Assembly: GCA_002633005.1 (NCBI GenBank)
Contig: NMRA01000156.1
Span: forward strand, 182,894 to 244,893
Source of the DNA: Phoronis australis
Taxonomy: Eukaryota; Phoronida; Phoronidae
Length of the DNA stretch: 62,000 nucleotides
Reading direction: 5' to 3'
Shown here: piece after piece, positions 38,601-46,400 of the stretch
Numbering within the stretch: position 1 is the stretch's first letter
Layout: every line of letters starts with the position of its first letter
The notes under the pieces: model-generated
What the model saw: only the letters and a program-made list of their open reading frames with translations
The model's database searches: none
What the model was told of the DNA's origin: nothing
Position numbers and translations under genes: made by a program

Positions 38601-38779
38601 CTGCGAGGACGGTGACAAAAACGAAGAAGGTCAAGTCGAAAGCGAACGAGCCAGAGACGGGAAATCTTATAGATTTTGGCGGAGCTAATGACGACATCTG
38701 GGCTCAAGAGAATGATCTTTGGCAGAGTTTGGATGATGACGATTCAGGCACGGCAAAACTTGTTGGAAAGAAAGACTAG
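4329..38779 (+). CDS. arfgap1: ADP-ribosylation factor GTPase-activating protein 1 (11 coding exons)
   Basis: Stimulates GTP hydrolysis on Arf1 at the Golgi and so controls COPI coat turnover. Coding exons: 4329-4388, 7406-7515, 7966-8137, 9307-9503, 10747-10815, 11239-11338, 12291-12347, 27679-27744, 32935-32994, 34357-34493, 38317-38779. All junctions keep phase, giving about 496 residues (human about 406). The N-terminus opens [20 protein letters not shown], as in vertebrate ARFGAP1. The ArfGAP zinc finger is C22-x2-C25-x16-C42-x2-C45, followed by the arginine finger R50. Residues about 228-255 ([19 protein letters not shown] and on) form the Ser/Thr-rich ALPS-type curvature-sensing helix; residues 256-297 continue the conserved ASEL/VKDG segments. 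The tail is acidic and tryptophan-rich (W354, W357, W360, W375, W379), matching the coatomer-binding W-motif tail of the family. The start has a good context (ACCATGG). Intron 7 is 15.3 kb. The gene converges on ARMC1. Confidence 0.95.
5265..5514. repeat. MITE with terminal inverted repeats (TTCCAA type)
   Basis: The left end (5265-5293, CCCATTCCAACAAAACTGAC) and right end (5486-5514) are inverted copies, both reading outside-in as a CC[A/T]TTCCAA-AAACTGACTTA terminus. The 190-bp interior is built from TTAAGTCAAA/TTTGACTTAA motifs and can itself fold back. No coding capacity. It lies in ARFGAP1 intron 1. This is the pattern of a non-autonomous DNA transposon. Confidence 0.7.
7162..7372 (-). 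repeat. tRNA-derived SINE-like sequence in ARFGAP1 intron 1
   Basis: On the minus strand, GTGGGTTCGAGTCCCACT is a canonical TpsiC-arm/B-box sequence, closed by a perfect 5-bp stem; an A-box-like GGCAGCTCAATT lies about 45 bp upstream. The D-arm is degenerate and the 5' acceptor half is missing, so it is not a functional tRNA. The sequence downstream (7162-7232) has an imperfect hairpin with arms near CATAAAAATGATTACAGG. A tRNA-derived SINE is the best reading. Confidence 0.5.
8018..8386 (+). repeat. 129-bp in-frame triplication of ARFGAP1 exon 3 and its donor
   Basis: The last 120 bp of exon 3 plus the start of intron 3 occur three times with a period of exactly 129 bp (the landmark AAAGT[A/G]GGCGG begins at 8021, 8150 and 8279). 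Copy 1 is the real exon and ends at the functional donor AAG|GTGAGT (8138). Copy 2 keeps the frame but has CAG changed to TAG near 8177, and its donor reads AAGATGAGT instead of AAGGTGAGT. Copy 3 stays open but loses the donor and ends in a stop near 8394. Copies 2 and 3 look like non-coding relics inside intron 3. Confidence 0.9.
8415..8640. repeat. Dispersed repeat family F, copy 1
   Basis: Shares an ordered set of blocks (CTTGAACATGTC-GCAAAAC, GGCCAGA-TTG, a TTTTTAATTATTGGTA-like run, ATGGTATCTG-AACTG) with 33225-33440 and 44930-45190. Copies are diverged by eye by about a quarter to a third and have no open frame, so this is an old non-coding interspersed repeat. Confidence 0.5.
9548..9960. 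repeat. Dispersed repeat family C, copy 1
   Basis: Begins with CGAAAAATATCCAAATTTGC and continues with CATCTCAGCAATGGCTGATC and a GATTTCACCTTAAA block. The same blocks in the same order occur at 17245-17640 and 46680-47080. Non-coding; it lies in ARFGAP1 intron 4. Confidence 0.55.
12590..12695. repeat. Dispersed repeat family D, partial copy
   Basis: Carries the family D head: a CACAAAAGTAATT start, TTTTTCAAAA, then GATTACTTTGCTACAAATAA and TGGAAACT. Fuller copies are at 23915-24118, 40735-40940 and 55850-56056. Non-coding. Confidence 0.55.
13832..14064. mobile_element. CAGGGCTTGGAAT element, copy 1 (non-autonomous, inverted-repeat ends)
   Basis: Bounded by CAGGGCTTGGAATT on the left and the inverted end ATTCCAAGCTCTG on the right, 233 bp. 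The interior (TTTTGATTTTATTCTTATG, ACAACACAAAAATATTTCT, CTCACAAGCC, TGATACGTCACCTGG) recurs in the copies at 41283-41532 and, in the opposite orientation, 47634-47867. The open frame crossing it is accidental. The CAGGG termini are of a kind seen in hAT-type elements, but no clear 8-bp target duplication was found for this copy. Confidence 0.7.
17245..17640. repeat. Dispersed repeat family C, copy 2
   Basis: Blocks AGAAAAATGTCCATATTTGA, ATCTCGGAAATGGCTCATTG, TTTCAGGTACTATGCTTTAC and GAGATTTCATCTTGAAA match the order seen at 46680-47080 and, more weakly, 9548-9960. About 400 bp, non-coding. Confidence 0.6.
19268..19414. repeat. Short MITE with AAGGG termini
   Basis: The left end TTAAGGGTCCTGTTACACC and the right end, whose complement reads TAAAGGGCGGTGTCACATTC, are inverted copies enclosing about 147 bp. 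The ends abut TTA/TAA-like bases. No coding content. Confidence 0.5.
21690..22208. repeat. 14-bp minisatellite (GACAACAGAATTAT)
   Basis: About 35 tandem, imperfect copies of GACAACAGAATTAT over roughly 500 bp. Variants include ACGACAACAG and shortened GACAATAATTAT units; the edges are the most degenerate, as expected for an old array. A 14-bp period shifts frame each unit, so it does not encode a repeat protein. Confidence 0.9.
22285..22515. repeat. 230-bp dispersed repeat, copy 1
   Basis: Matches 25005-25240 in the same orientation along its whole length: GAGGTGTATTCAA, AAACTGTGTGCCTG, GAAGGTCAGT, GGGGTCCATGTATTG, TTTTCCACCTA, ACTCACGAATGGGTGAT, TTTGTATGAAAC. The last third resembles the start of family C. 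Confidence 0.75.
23915..24118. repeat. Dispersed repeat family D, full-length-like copy
   Basis: Order of blocks: ACACAAAAAGTAATT, CATTTTTCATAGGC, GATTACTTTGCTACAAATAA, GACATCTACATAATACAAAC, a GTTT…GGCGAAATTT run, then CACTTGTCAGCCATATTG and a TAAGTGAAGAATAATT tail. The same order is seen at 40735-40940 and 55850-56056, in part at 12590-12695 and 17830-17910, and as a diverged variant at 31975-32200. Non-coding, about 200 bp. Confidence 0.65.
24191..24702. mobile_element. MITE with TAGGCCC termini, 512 bp
   Basis: The left end TAGGCCCATTCATACTAATG and the right end, whose complement reads TAGGCCCTTTCATACTAACT, form clear terminal inverted repeats of over 20 bp. The interior has repeated GAAGTTAAC/GTTAACTTC motifs and no credible open frame. 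Typical of a non-autonomous DNA transposon. Confidence 0.75.
25005..25240. repeat. 230-bp dispersed repeat, copy 2
   Basis: Second copy of the repeat at 22285-22515, same orientation, 2.7 kb apart in the same intron. Shared blocks include GAGGGGTATTCAAATGTCAA, GGGGGTCCACGTATTG and CAACTCACGAATGGGTGATT. Confidence 0.75.
26165..26224 (+). other. Candidate 60-nt cassette or alternative first exon in ARFGAP1 intron 7
   Basis: A GC-rich 60-nt segment lies between a plausible acceptor (CCTAATTCAG) and a donor (ACG|GTAACA). It is phase-compatible with its neighbours. Its first codon in the ARFGAP1 frame is TGA, so inclusion would end the protein after residue 255. It also contains ACCATGGCAG, whose ATG (26176-26178) opens [16 protein letters not shown] in frame with exon 8. 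I do not recognise that peptide. This is a hypothesis from splice signals and composition only. Confidence 0.2.
26548..26979. mobile_element. MITE with GTCCACACA termini, carrying a CA microsatellite
   Basis: The left end CTCTGTCCACACACAGCCTA and the right end, whose complement reads GCCGTCCACACATAGACTTA, are inverted copies extending into matched ACCCTA…CAACTTG blocks. The element is about 432 bp. A (CA)n run of about 44 bp at 26619-26662 sits inside and produces the low-complexity open frame on the opposite strand. Related GTTACCCTAGA…CAAGTTACAC sequence at 35570-35690 suggests a second, decayed copy. Confidence 0.7.
30435..30497. repeat. Perfect 27-bp-arm hairpin flanked by 14-bp direct repeats
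   Basis: Arms 30435-30461 and 30471-30497 are exact reverse complements (AT-rich, containing AAGAATCAATAAATCTATTA) around the 9-nt loop TTGGACTAG. The sequence TAACATTCTGTAAT occurs directly before the hairpin (30421-30434) and again at 30529-30542, so hairpin plus 31 bp sits between 14-bp direct repeats. It lies in ARFGAP1 intron 8. Confidence 0.9.
31975..32200. repeat. Dispersed repeat family D, diverged copy
   Basis: Blocks GACAAAATTAATGTAAAA, ATTTTTCAGAGGCTTACCA, ATACAAACCATGCTAAAAGC, GTTGAGAAATTTGACGAAG and CCGCCATTATTGGGTCCTAA follow the family D order. Partial relatives lie at 28540-28800 and 32310-32400. Non-coding, in ARFGAP1 intron 8. Confidence 0.5.
33225..33440. repeat. Dispersed repeat family F, copy 2
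   Basis: Shares AGCGCCA-GTTC-GAAAGAATGAAT, CTTGAACATGTC, GGCCAGAGTCATGAA and a TTTTTAATTATTGGTAATTT block with 8415-8640 and 44930-45190. Non-coding, in ARFGAP1 intron 9. Confidence 0.5.
34803..34921. repeat. 20-bp minisatellite (ACTTGAACTGACATAACTCA)
   Basis: Almost six identical head-to-tail copies of the 20-bp unit, ending inside the sixth. Perfect identity between units suggests recent expansion. It lies 310 bp downstream of ARFGAP1 exon 10, in intron 10. Confidence 0.95.
35964..36710. repeat. 0.7-kb near-identical duplication, left copy
   Basis: Repeated at 36712-37424 with only scattered substitutions and one block of about 34 bp (near 36047-36080, CTAGGACTGTTCATATTACT and on) missing from the right copy. 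The left copy ends at GATAGATTAC directly before the N at 36711. No gene inside; it is in ARFGAP1 intron 10. Confidence 0.9.
36711..36711. other. Undetermined base at the duplication junction
   Basis: A single N separates the two 0.7-kb copies. The position, exactly at the junction of near-identical blocks, fits a collapsed gap or joined haplotigs. Confidence 0.9.
36712..37424. repeat. 0.7-kb near-identical duplication, right copy
   Basis: Second copy of 35964-36710. It begins GTTGTTGGGTAACTCGTCAT and ends at the same GATAGATTAC, then continues into unique intron sequence (TTTGTCTGC). Differences from the left copy are at the level of allelic variation. Confidence 0.9.
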
Positions 38780-40734
38780 GATCAACAATTTTTTTCTAGT
38801 TTGGACAACATGGTTGGCGTAGATGAAACCTTGCGTTGTTCAACGTTTTGCACTTGTCTAGAACATGGACTTTCCGCTCCAGAAGACCCGTCCGCTGATT
38901 TGCGCTGAAATCGGCCATTCATGGAAACGATGGTGTTACCTGTGAATACTGACCCAACACTTTCTGACGTGGTCAAGACATCGTTGAACTACAAATATAC
39001 ACGGACTTTCAATAGACCTTTGACTGCTTACAACTCTGACAGTACACTTGTTTTTACAACCGTTTTCTGTGCAATTTCCACTGAATTAGAACTGTGTCTC
39101 TGGATATGATGAGATTATGTGTTTCCAACATGCCGGATGTGTGAGGCACACTTTAAAGCTTGAATGTCAAGCGCCTTATGGAATATTTTTGAGCAACTGC
39201 ATTTCATAGATTTGGTGACAAAAGGGCAAGGTGATGTCTGTTAAATAACCTGACCCGTCTCTATGCGTTCTTGAAGTGTGGATGTATGGCTGGTGACATA
39301 GATTAAAATTACTATTCAGAGTGAAGACAGCTTGTCAGGACATCAGTGAAGAATTGTCACAAGTATACAGAAAGGAGAATATACCTCTTTGAACTGTTTT
39401 GGTCAATTTGGCACAGTTTATACTTACTGTGAAAGGGATTTTGAAGTATTTTAGTCGGTTTTAGGAGAATAACTAAATAACGATAACAATTCTTCAAAGT
39501 GGGTGTTGACACTGTGAGCAAGTGGCTCAATGCAAATACTGTGTGTCCAAATCATTACTGTGTTAGTTTTTTTTTAACTATTTCTGACATCCTTGCTCAA
39601 CTCAAATTTTATGTGCTGGGGCAGGGACTAAACATTTATGGGTTTCGCCACCTTTTGGCAGCTGTCTGATCATTGAAGCAGTTAATCACTGCTTACTTGA
39701 AAAATCCGACAATTATGGAATGTTTTCACCGTGCCATTCCTCCTGTTTGAAGAACTGTTATTTTTATTGATTCCATTTTTATAGAAAGAGGCCTTATTGG
39801 TAAATATAGTCTGCCAAATTGACCAAAGTTGTCAAAAAGATGTCGTTCCCCTTCAAGTTTGCGTGACAAAATACTTGTTGTATTAAAAAATGTTTAATCA
39901 TTTCATGTCCACTTTACACCCACTGCGCACTTGAATTATTTGCAAAGCTGTCATGAACGGCTGACAAACTCCACAAGATAGCGAGTCAAATACCTATCTT
40001 TGGTGTTAAATATTTACTGCACAAGGTCATGATCCTTATTTGTATGCTTTGTAAGAACAAGTTGTGATATACACTGACTTGAGGAAAACGAAGTATAACC
40101 ACGGACAGAGGATTACTGGCCCTTAGTTCATCAGCTGTGCGGTAAAGTTTCACCAATTTGGGACAAAATTATTTGCGAAACTTGCCATTTTTCACGTTTC
40201 GAGGGTTTTAACATTGTGAGTGAATGACCTCGTTATTTTTCGAAATATTGTCAAATGGTTGCCACGGTACAGACCTTGAACAAGGCAAAGCTCTGCTTTA
40301 CCTCCCACATACCTTTCATGGAAAAAATGATAAAAAATTTCAGTTTTCAGCCATACTGTGTCCTAAATTTAGCGGGATATTGTACTGTACATGCAATCTA
40401 GTGATGTGACAATTTTTTTGCTTTACTTATTCGACTGATGGAGCACTTTCATAACTGGATGCAGTAAAATTTCTGAGAGTTATTAGTTTTAGACAATACT
40501 TATGAACATTTTTCTGGCTTCATCACAGTGATGGATTAGAAAGTCAGATGAAAAATAACATTTGAAAATTGGCTTGAACATGTTGCTTCAAAATTTCGTC
40601 CATTTTTGATGACACGAAATATTGTCAAATTTTTTGAGAACTTCCTTCTCAGCAATTACTCCCAGCAATCTGTTCAGCACACAGCTCCTTACTGCAGCAC
40701 TGTTAAGTGACAGAAACAATTTCCACTGATTTTG

Positions 40735-40940
40735 CAAGCAAATATTTGCCAAAATTATCATTTTCCATTTTTCAGAGGCTGATTATCTTTTCGCAAATAA
40801 TGAAAGTTTCAGCAAAAATGTTTCCTGACATCCACACTCTACAATGATCTTAAAATGTTCTTAATATTTACTTTTTGGAGAAGTTTAACAAAACAGAAGT
40901 TCATTCGTTGGCCATCTTGTGAGCTAAATAAGTGAAGATT
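40735..40940. repeat. Dispersed repeat family D, copy
   Basis: Blocks CCATTTTTCAGAGGCTGATT, GCAAATAATGAAAGTTTCAG, GACATCCACACTCTACAATG, TGGCCATCTTGTGAGCTAAA and AAGTGAAGATTTAC match the family order. Non-coding. Confidence 0.6.
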
Positions 40941-41282
40941 TACAGTAATTTGGTAATTGTACATTCTGTGTTGTTTTGTTGGTGCCTGACTGGTAGGCTG
41001 GTAGATGTTGGTTTCCAAATGGTGCTCTGTCCACGACATGGTCTCGTGTCGTTATTTATTCCTTGTAAGTTATTATACCAGCACTAATGTATGATTGAAC
41101 ACTCGACTCCATCTCACATTGTTTGTGATTTCTGAAGATCTTTTCATGAATATAGTGAATATTTGTAGTATGATACTTGTATAAAAGAAGTCATTTTGCT
41201 CGTTATGCTAATGTGTCAAGATTTTCATTCATTGGTAATGCTAGAATTTGAATTGATTTTTTGTTTGATCTTATGATCCACA

Positions 41283-41532
41283 CAGGGCTTGGAATTATAC
41301 TCTTTTAAGATAATTTCCTTTTTTTGGGTTCGATTTCTTCTTATTTGATTTCCAGTTTCCTTTTATTTCGTCTCTTTTTATCATTATTTTGACTTTATTC
41401 ATACAAAAGTGTAATTTCAGTTGAGTTTTACAACACAAAAAATATTTCTGTCTCACAAGCCTTTTTATTTGTGGAACGATTCATCACCTGGGAATTTTTC
41501 CTCTTTCTTGTCATTGGTCTTTCCAAGTCCTG
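41283..41532. mobile_element. CAGGGCTTGGAAT element, copy 2
   Basis: Starts CAGGGCTTGGAATTATAC and ends CTTTCCAAGTCCTG, 250 bp. Interior blocks TTTTTATCATTATTTTGACT, ACAACACAAAAAATATTTCT and CTCACAAGCC align with copy 1 at 13832-14064 in the same orientation. Confidence 0.7.
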
Positions 41533-42509
41533 TTCAATCTAGTTTTATGTAAAATGAATCATTTGCTTTATTCCAAGTGCAACTGTGTGCATTTCTATAG
41601 CCAGGAATGGGGCATGTTTCATTTTTGATCTTCATTTCATGCTAGGCGCAATCACAATTTTATCTGTTACATAGGAATGACAGTTAAGTTTATTTATTTG
41701 TTTATAATATACACAAATGTGCAAGTAGTACGCCCTCAATTTAAAACAGAAATGTAGTCAGTAGATAACATACACTATAACTAGCATAAGTCGCACATGC
41801 GTAGTTCGAGTTTTGCTAAACTCGGACAAAGTTCTGTGGCATGCTTGTTCAAACTTGTGCACTTGTCCCTTCAGATAAGTTGTATTTCACCTTACTTGAC
41901 CCGGTTAAATCCGACTTATGCAAGTTTTACTGTATCATGGAAGTGTTTAGGCTAAATTGAAGGTATTTAGAAATTAGTCAAACCAAAACTATGGTGGGTG
42001 TGGCCAATGTTTTCAAATTTCTAAAAAAATGTTTCTTGATTTGACATTCAATTCATCCCCGTACATTGACGTGGTGAAAATTTTTTACTAGAAAAAAAAA
42101 TTGTGGCTGAGAAATGGCTGTAGGGGTCATTAAGTGCAACTGTGTCTTTAGGGACATTTTGACTTTTAAGACAGTGCTGACTGTATTTGGCTTTATTACA
42201 CGATCACTGACACTGAATCTATTCTCTGATTGGCTGAAGCGCAGCATGGTAACTACCGTTATGGGGTGATGTTGACTGTCTTGCCATGGAGTGTCACTGC
42301 TCATGTAATTCGCCCAGTTTGTATTTATTTAATTCGCCTTGCTCACAGAAAAATTAAACATGTAGTGATTGATATTCAGCATTATTCTCACCAACAATAT
42401 TAAATTGTATATGAATATGTCAATCTCAATATGGCGTGGTAAATATGTTGCAAAGTCTTTCTTGCCCACTACTAAGTCTGATTAGAGTTGTGTGTTTGAC
42501 CAGTGGTCC

Positions 42510-42665
42510 CGATGGCTCAGTGGCTCGAGAGTCTGCGCGGTTAGCAGAAGGTTCCGAGTTTGAGTCCCGGCCCGGGGCAGAAATCTTTTCAGACTTATAT
42601 TCATTAGGTCACGTGATGTGGCCAACAGATGGCGTGCTGTCAAGACTTAAATGTTTGCAATAAAT
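42510..42665 (+). repeat. tRNA-derived SINE, copy 1
   Basis: The head looks like a decayed tRNA gene: A-box-like TGGCTCAGTGG, then B-box-like GAGTTTGAGTCCCGG about 45 bp later. A body follows, with GGCAGAAATCTTTT, TTAGGTCACGTGATGT and an AATAAATTGCATC tail. The same body follows a tRNA-like B box at 50236-50345, which defines a SINE family rather than a tRNA gene. Confidence 0.65.
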
Positions 42666-43224
42666 TGCATCGAATATTCAGAGCAACAGGCACTTGGAAA
42701 TGTGTGACCAAAGCTTAAGAATGAATTCCAATTGAATCTGCTGTATGATTATTTAATGTGATTCACGATATAAATATATGCATTCAATAAAAAATGTTAG
42801 CAACAATAGTTTGTTCTTTTACACTTGATGTACTTACAGATTCATTATTTTTTTTACCATTTCTGATTTGTTTGGAATTGAAACTGGACATTTTATAGGT
42901 TCTCAGTTTTGAATTATTTCCACAAACACGTTGAGGTCATTGGGGACAGTGATCAAAGTTTTCTGCAATTTTTAGAGAATGCAAGGAAAAATGGCTAAGT
43001 CTTTTTTGTTCCTTGTTCAAAGGTCATGATTCATTTCAGTGTAAAACCTATACGAACAACAGACCTAGTCACAAATAATTTACCAACACCTTCCACAGAA
43101 ACGCTGGAAATCGGTTCTGGAAGACTAGCGATAGAGAGCTGCATTTTCTACCCTATTGGTTAATAAAAATGCATTATTGCTTTTTCAGCTCATCACCACG
43201 GAAACAACAACTTATTTTGAAGAT

Positions 43225-43230
43225 TTTATT
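43225..43230 (-). terminator. ARMC1 polyadenylation signal
   Basis: TTTATT on the plus strand, that is AATAAA on the ARMC1 strand, about 220 bp beyond its stop codon. It is the nearest canonical signal in the right direction. Confidence 0.55.
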
Positions 43231-43450
43231 ATCCACAGATAAAATCTACGTACAAACACATATCACATACGTACAGACACTTCCCCACCATTCACAATAT
43301 TGATAATTGAAAACCAGTGATTTCATCGCTATAAACTTTTATAAAGTCCGTTGACCTTCAGCATCAAAGCCAACACTGACTTCAAGTCATCTCCATTCCT
43401 GCTCTCAGTTCGTTGAAAAATTCCGACATCTAGTTTTCAACGTCACGGCA

Positions 43451-46400
43451 TCACCAATAGAAGGACTTTGCGAAAAAGTTTGTAACCTTGCTGAACATGC
43501 CCGAAACTGTATCCTCATCCATGCCGACACGTGCGATCGTCTTGTCGTTTTTCACAGGACTGCAATCGTCGTCATCCAAATATGGCGGCAGATGCTGGTT
43601 CTCTTTGTTCATGGTCGCCGGCTCTTGGCCGAATGACAGGAAGATCTGAGAAAGCAAACAGTAAAGAGGGTTTAACAGTGACTAAGACACCCCCCCCCCA
43701 ATGTATACATAGTACACAAACCGTTCGTTCAGAAGGCAGGTCGGAATATCAGATGTGCCATCTGAAAAATTTCACATGGTTCCCAGAACTCTGATCTGAC
43801 TATTTACTGTCTGCTCTGAGATCAGAAGGCAGACTTGGCAAGAACCTAAATTCCAATAATGTAATTTGTGGCTGGGTTCTGTTCACACCTGGTGATCGCA
43901 TGTGATTAGCCAGAGCTATTTTGTACATTACTGTTGTGCTAATTACATGAACTTTTTACACGGCTAATGGGAAGCAACTCATTAACCTTCCTCAATCTGA
44001 CTACAGTATCCATTCAGTGACTCGATTCTAGCATAGACTATAGTACATGGACCGCCAACTACGGATATTTTCAATGGACGAAATCAGTGATCTTACGCAT
44101 AAGCCGTGATGGCATTATTCACTAGCAACACCTGGGAAAATTAGCAAGTTTTACTTCCGGCAAGTACAGTGTCTGCTAATCATTGTTGGCTGTTGTGTGG
44201 TCAGGTGCCAAAAGTACTAACGACACCAACAGTTCTATTATTGGAAGACTTTGACCAGCGTTTCAATGCTGAAATTATTTTTTTTTATTGTACTGGACAG
44301 TAAAATAGATGTGAGAATTTTCTGTCACAATACAAAAACCGGAAACTGAAATTGGTAATTTAGGAGAGTAGCGCCTCTTCTAGGATAGCAGGCAAGAAAG
44401 TGTCGGAGTTGCGAATCTGTTGTCTATAATCTATGATTCTAGCTAATGCATTTGTCAAACAACACATGATTTTGTTGTTCATAAAGTTTTAATCAGCGCA
44501 AGATTGTTGGAAAAATGATGAAATTTGCTTGTAGACCTTGAAACAAGGACAGAAGAGTTTGCAGCAATTTGATAAAGTTTCAAACTTCTAAAAAGGTTCT
44601 TAACTTCTCTCATATTTGATTCAAGTTTCAAAAGTTAGAAGCAAAATATTTTTGCGATTACAATTCACATTCTAAACTTGAACTTTTCACAGACCAATCT
44701 CTTATAGCACAACCCATATAATACCCTACATACTAAAATCCTCAGCAGATGCAGAAGGCTGCAAATGTCAAACTGAGGGCATAAAAGCATAAAGACTGAT
44801 TTTCCGTTTTCAAAAGCAGAAATTCGTTTTAGCAAAAATAAAATTTCGTTTTTGTGAATCAGCAATTTATGATTTTGCTATTTCAAAGTAATAATTGTCT
44901 CAGTGTTTCTGTTGCAGCCCCATTTTACAGACAGCTTACTGTATGCCACGTTTACTGTCTTTGAAAACCAGAAAAACGATAGCGCCATCTTCTGAAAGAA
45001 TGAAGAGCTACAAACCGATAGGCAATGATTTGAGGCCAGAATTGTTGAATTTCATGGATCACATCCTTAATTTTTGATAATTAAAACAAAAATTGTAGAA
45101 ATATGGTATCTGATACTGAAATGAGTAATTTTGTTCAAATCTCTTATTTTTTGAAAGAATATCAATTATATGAATTCCGAGCTATTTCCCGTGACAGCGG
45201 AAAATAAGGTATGTATCCCTTATTCCAGGATATTTGTTACAAGGTGAACTGTCATGTACCTCTTTTCCCTCCGAGTTCCTGATCACTTGTTCGGCGTTCA
45301 TGGTGTCGGATTTTGCGATGGCTTGAATGAGCAGCTGGAAAAAAATATTTCATTGACAATTTGTGAAATCCATTTTTGCCATGTCCTACAAACGTTCTCT
45401 ACATTCTGCTTAAATTTTAAGACATGGTAACCCGTTTGAATTATTAAATATGTCTGACATTTTATGGTGTCTGAGAACATGGCTAACTGTTCCGATCAAT
45501 AAATCAGTGAAATTAGCCAAATATATACAAAATTATAAGTTTTGGCTCAGTAAAGGACTGGTATACATTTTCTGGAAGTGAAAAACACATTGTGAATGGG
45601 CATTAGTAGTTGTAGTTCATTTGCTATATTATGCTTGTTTAGTTGCTATTGTTCATTTATTGTTTTGCTTGTCTTTATTGTGTCTTATGGCGGTGTATAG
45701 CCTTGACTTCTTATGAACATTTCAGCCGGACATACCATGTTAAAACTTTACGTTGTGGAGATCAGTTGTTCCTTTCCACGAAGATGACCAACTGGCAGTG
45801 TCAGATCTTCCCGCCTTTCCTGTGAAACTGTTGCAGCATGACCTCTGTTGGGTAGTAAATGACTTAACCTATCTAAAACCTGGCAGAAGACGTTTCACTT
45901 ACTACCCAACAGAGGTCGCGTTAACATAGTTTCACAGGTAAAGCTGGGAAGACTGGAAACTCCAGTCGATCCTCTTCCACAAAAGAGTACGGTTGTGATC
46001 CCCGCAAGGTCAAGTTCAAGGTCAAGTTCTAACTTTGTATGCTCGGCTGAAACATTCATAATTAGTCTTGTAGTGCAATTATGACAACTCGTCAACCCCA
46101 AGTAGCAAATTCCTCACTACAAAAAGCAGTCTAGACTAAAAATACCTCTATCTGAAGATCTTCCTTGACACGAACGATGCAGCGCTTTTTGGAAAGGTCA
46201 AAGGTTATGCTGAGTACCCCTTTGACACGCAGTAGAAGGTTACGGCAAACATCCATATCGTGCTGAAAGAAAGAGTGAGATAATGGATTTTTTGACACCA
46301 GAAAGTTTTTCTGTAATACTAACTTGCAGTTGGTGGACCCGAGTTCCTAATATTCAAACTAATCATTTTTGTGTTATTCGTTGAAGCAAATCGTGATCTT

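Larger units (their letters stand above)
38780..43224. other. 3' spacer between convergent ARFGAP1 and ARMC1
   Basis: Holds the ARFGAP1 3' untranslated region of unknown length. Candidate polyadenylation signals include ATTAAA near 39886 and AATAAA near 42787, neither decisive. Also present are family D sequence at 40120-40400 and 40735-40940, a CAGGGCTTGGAAT element and a tRNA-derived SINE. No other gene seen. Confidence 0.5.

Noticed and set aside
42510-42590. Functional tRNA gene
   Set aside because: A- and B-box-like sequences are present but stems do not close, and the same downstream body occurs at 50236-50345, so it is a SINE.
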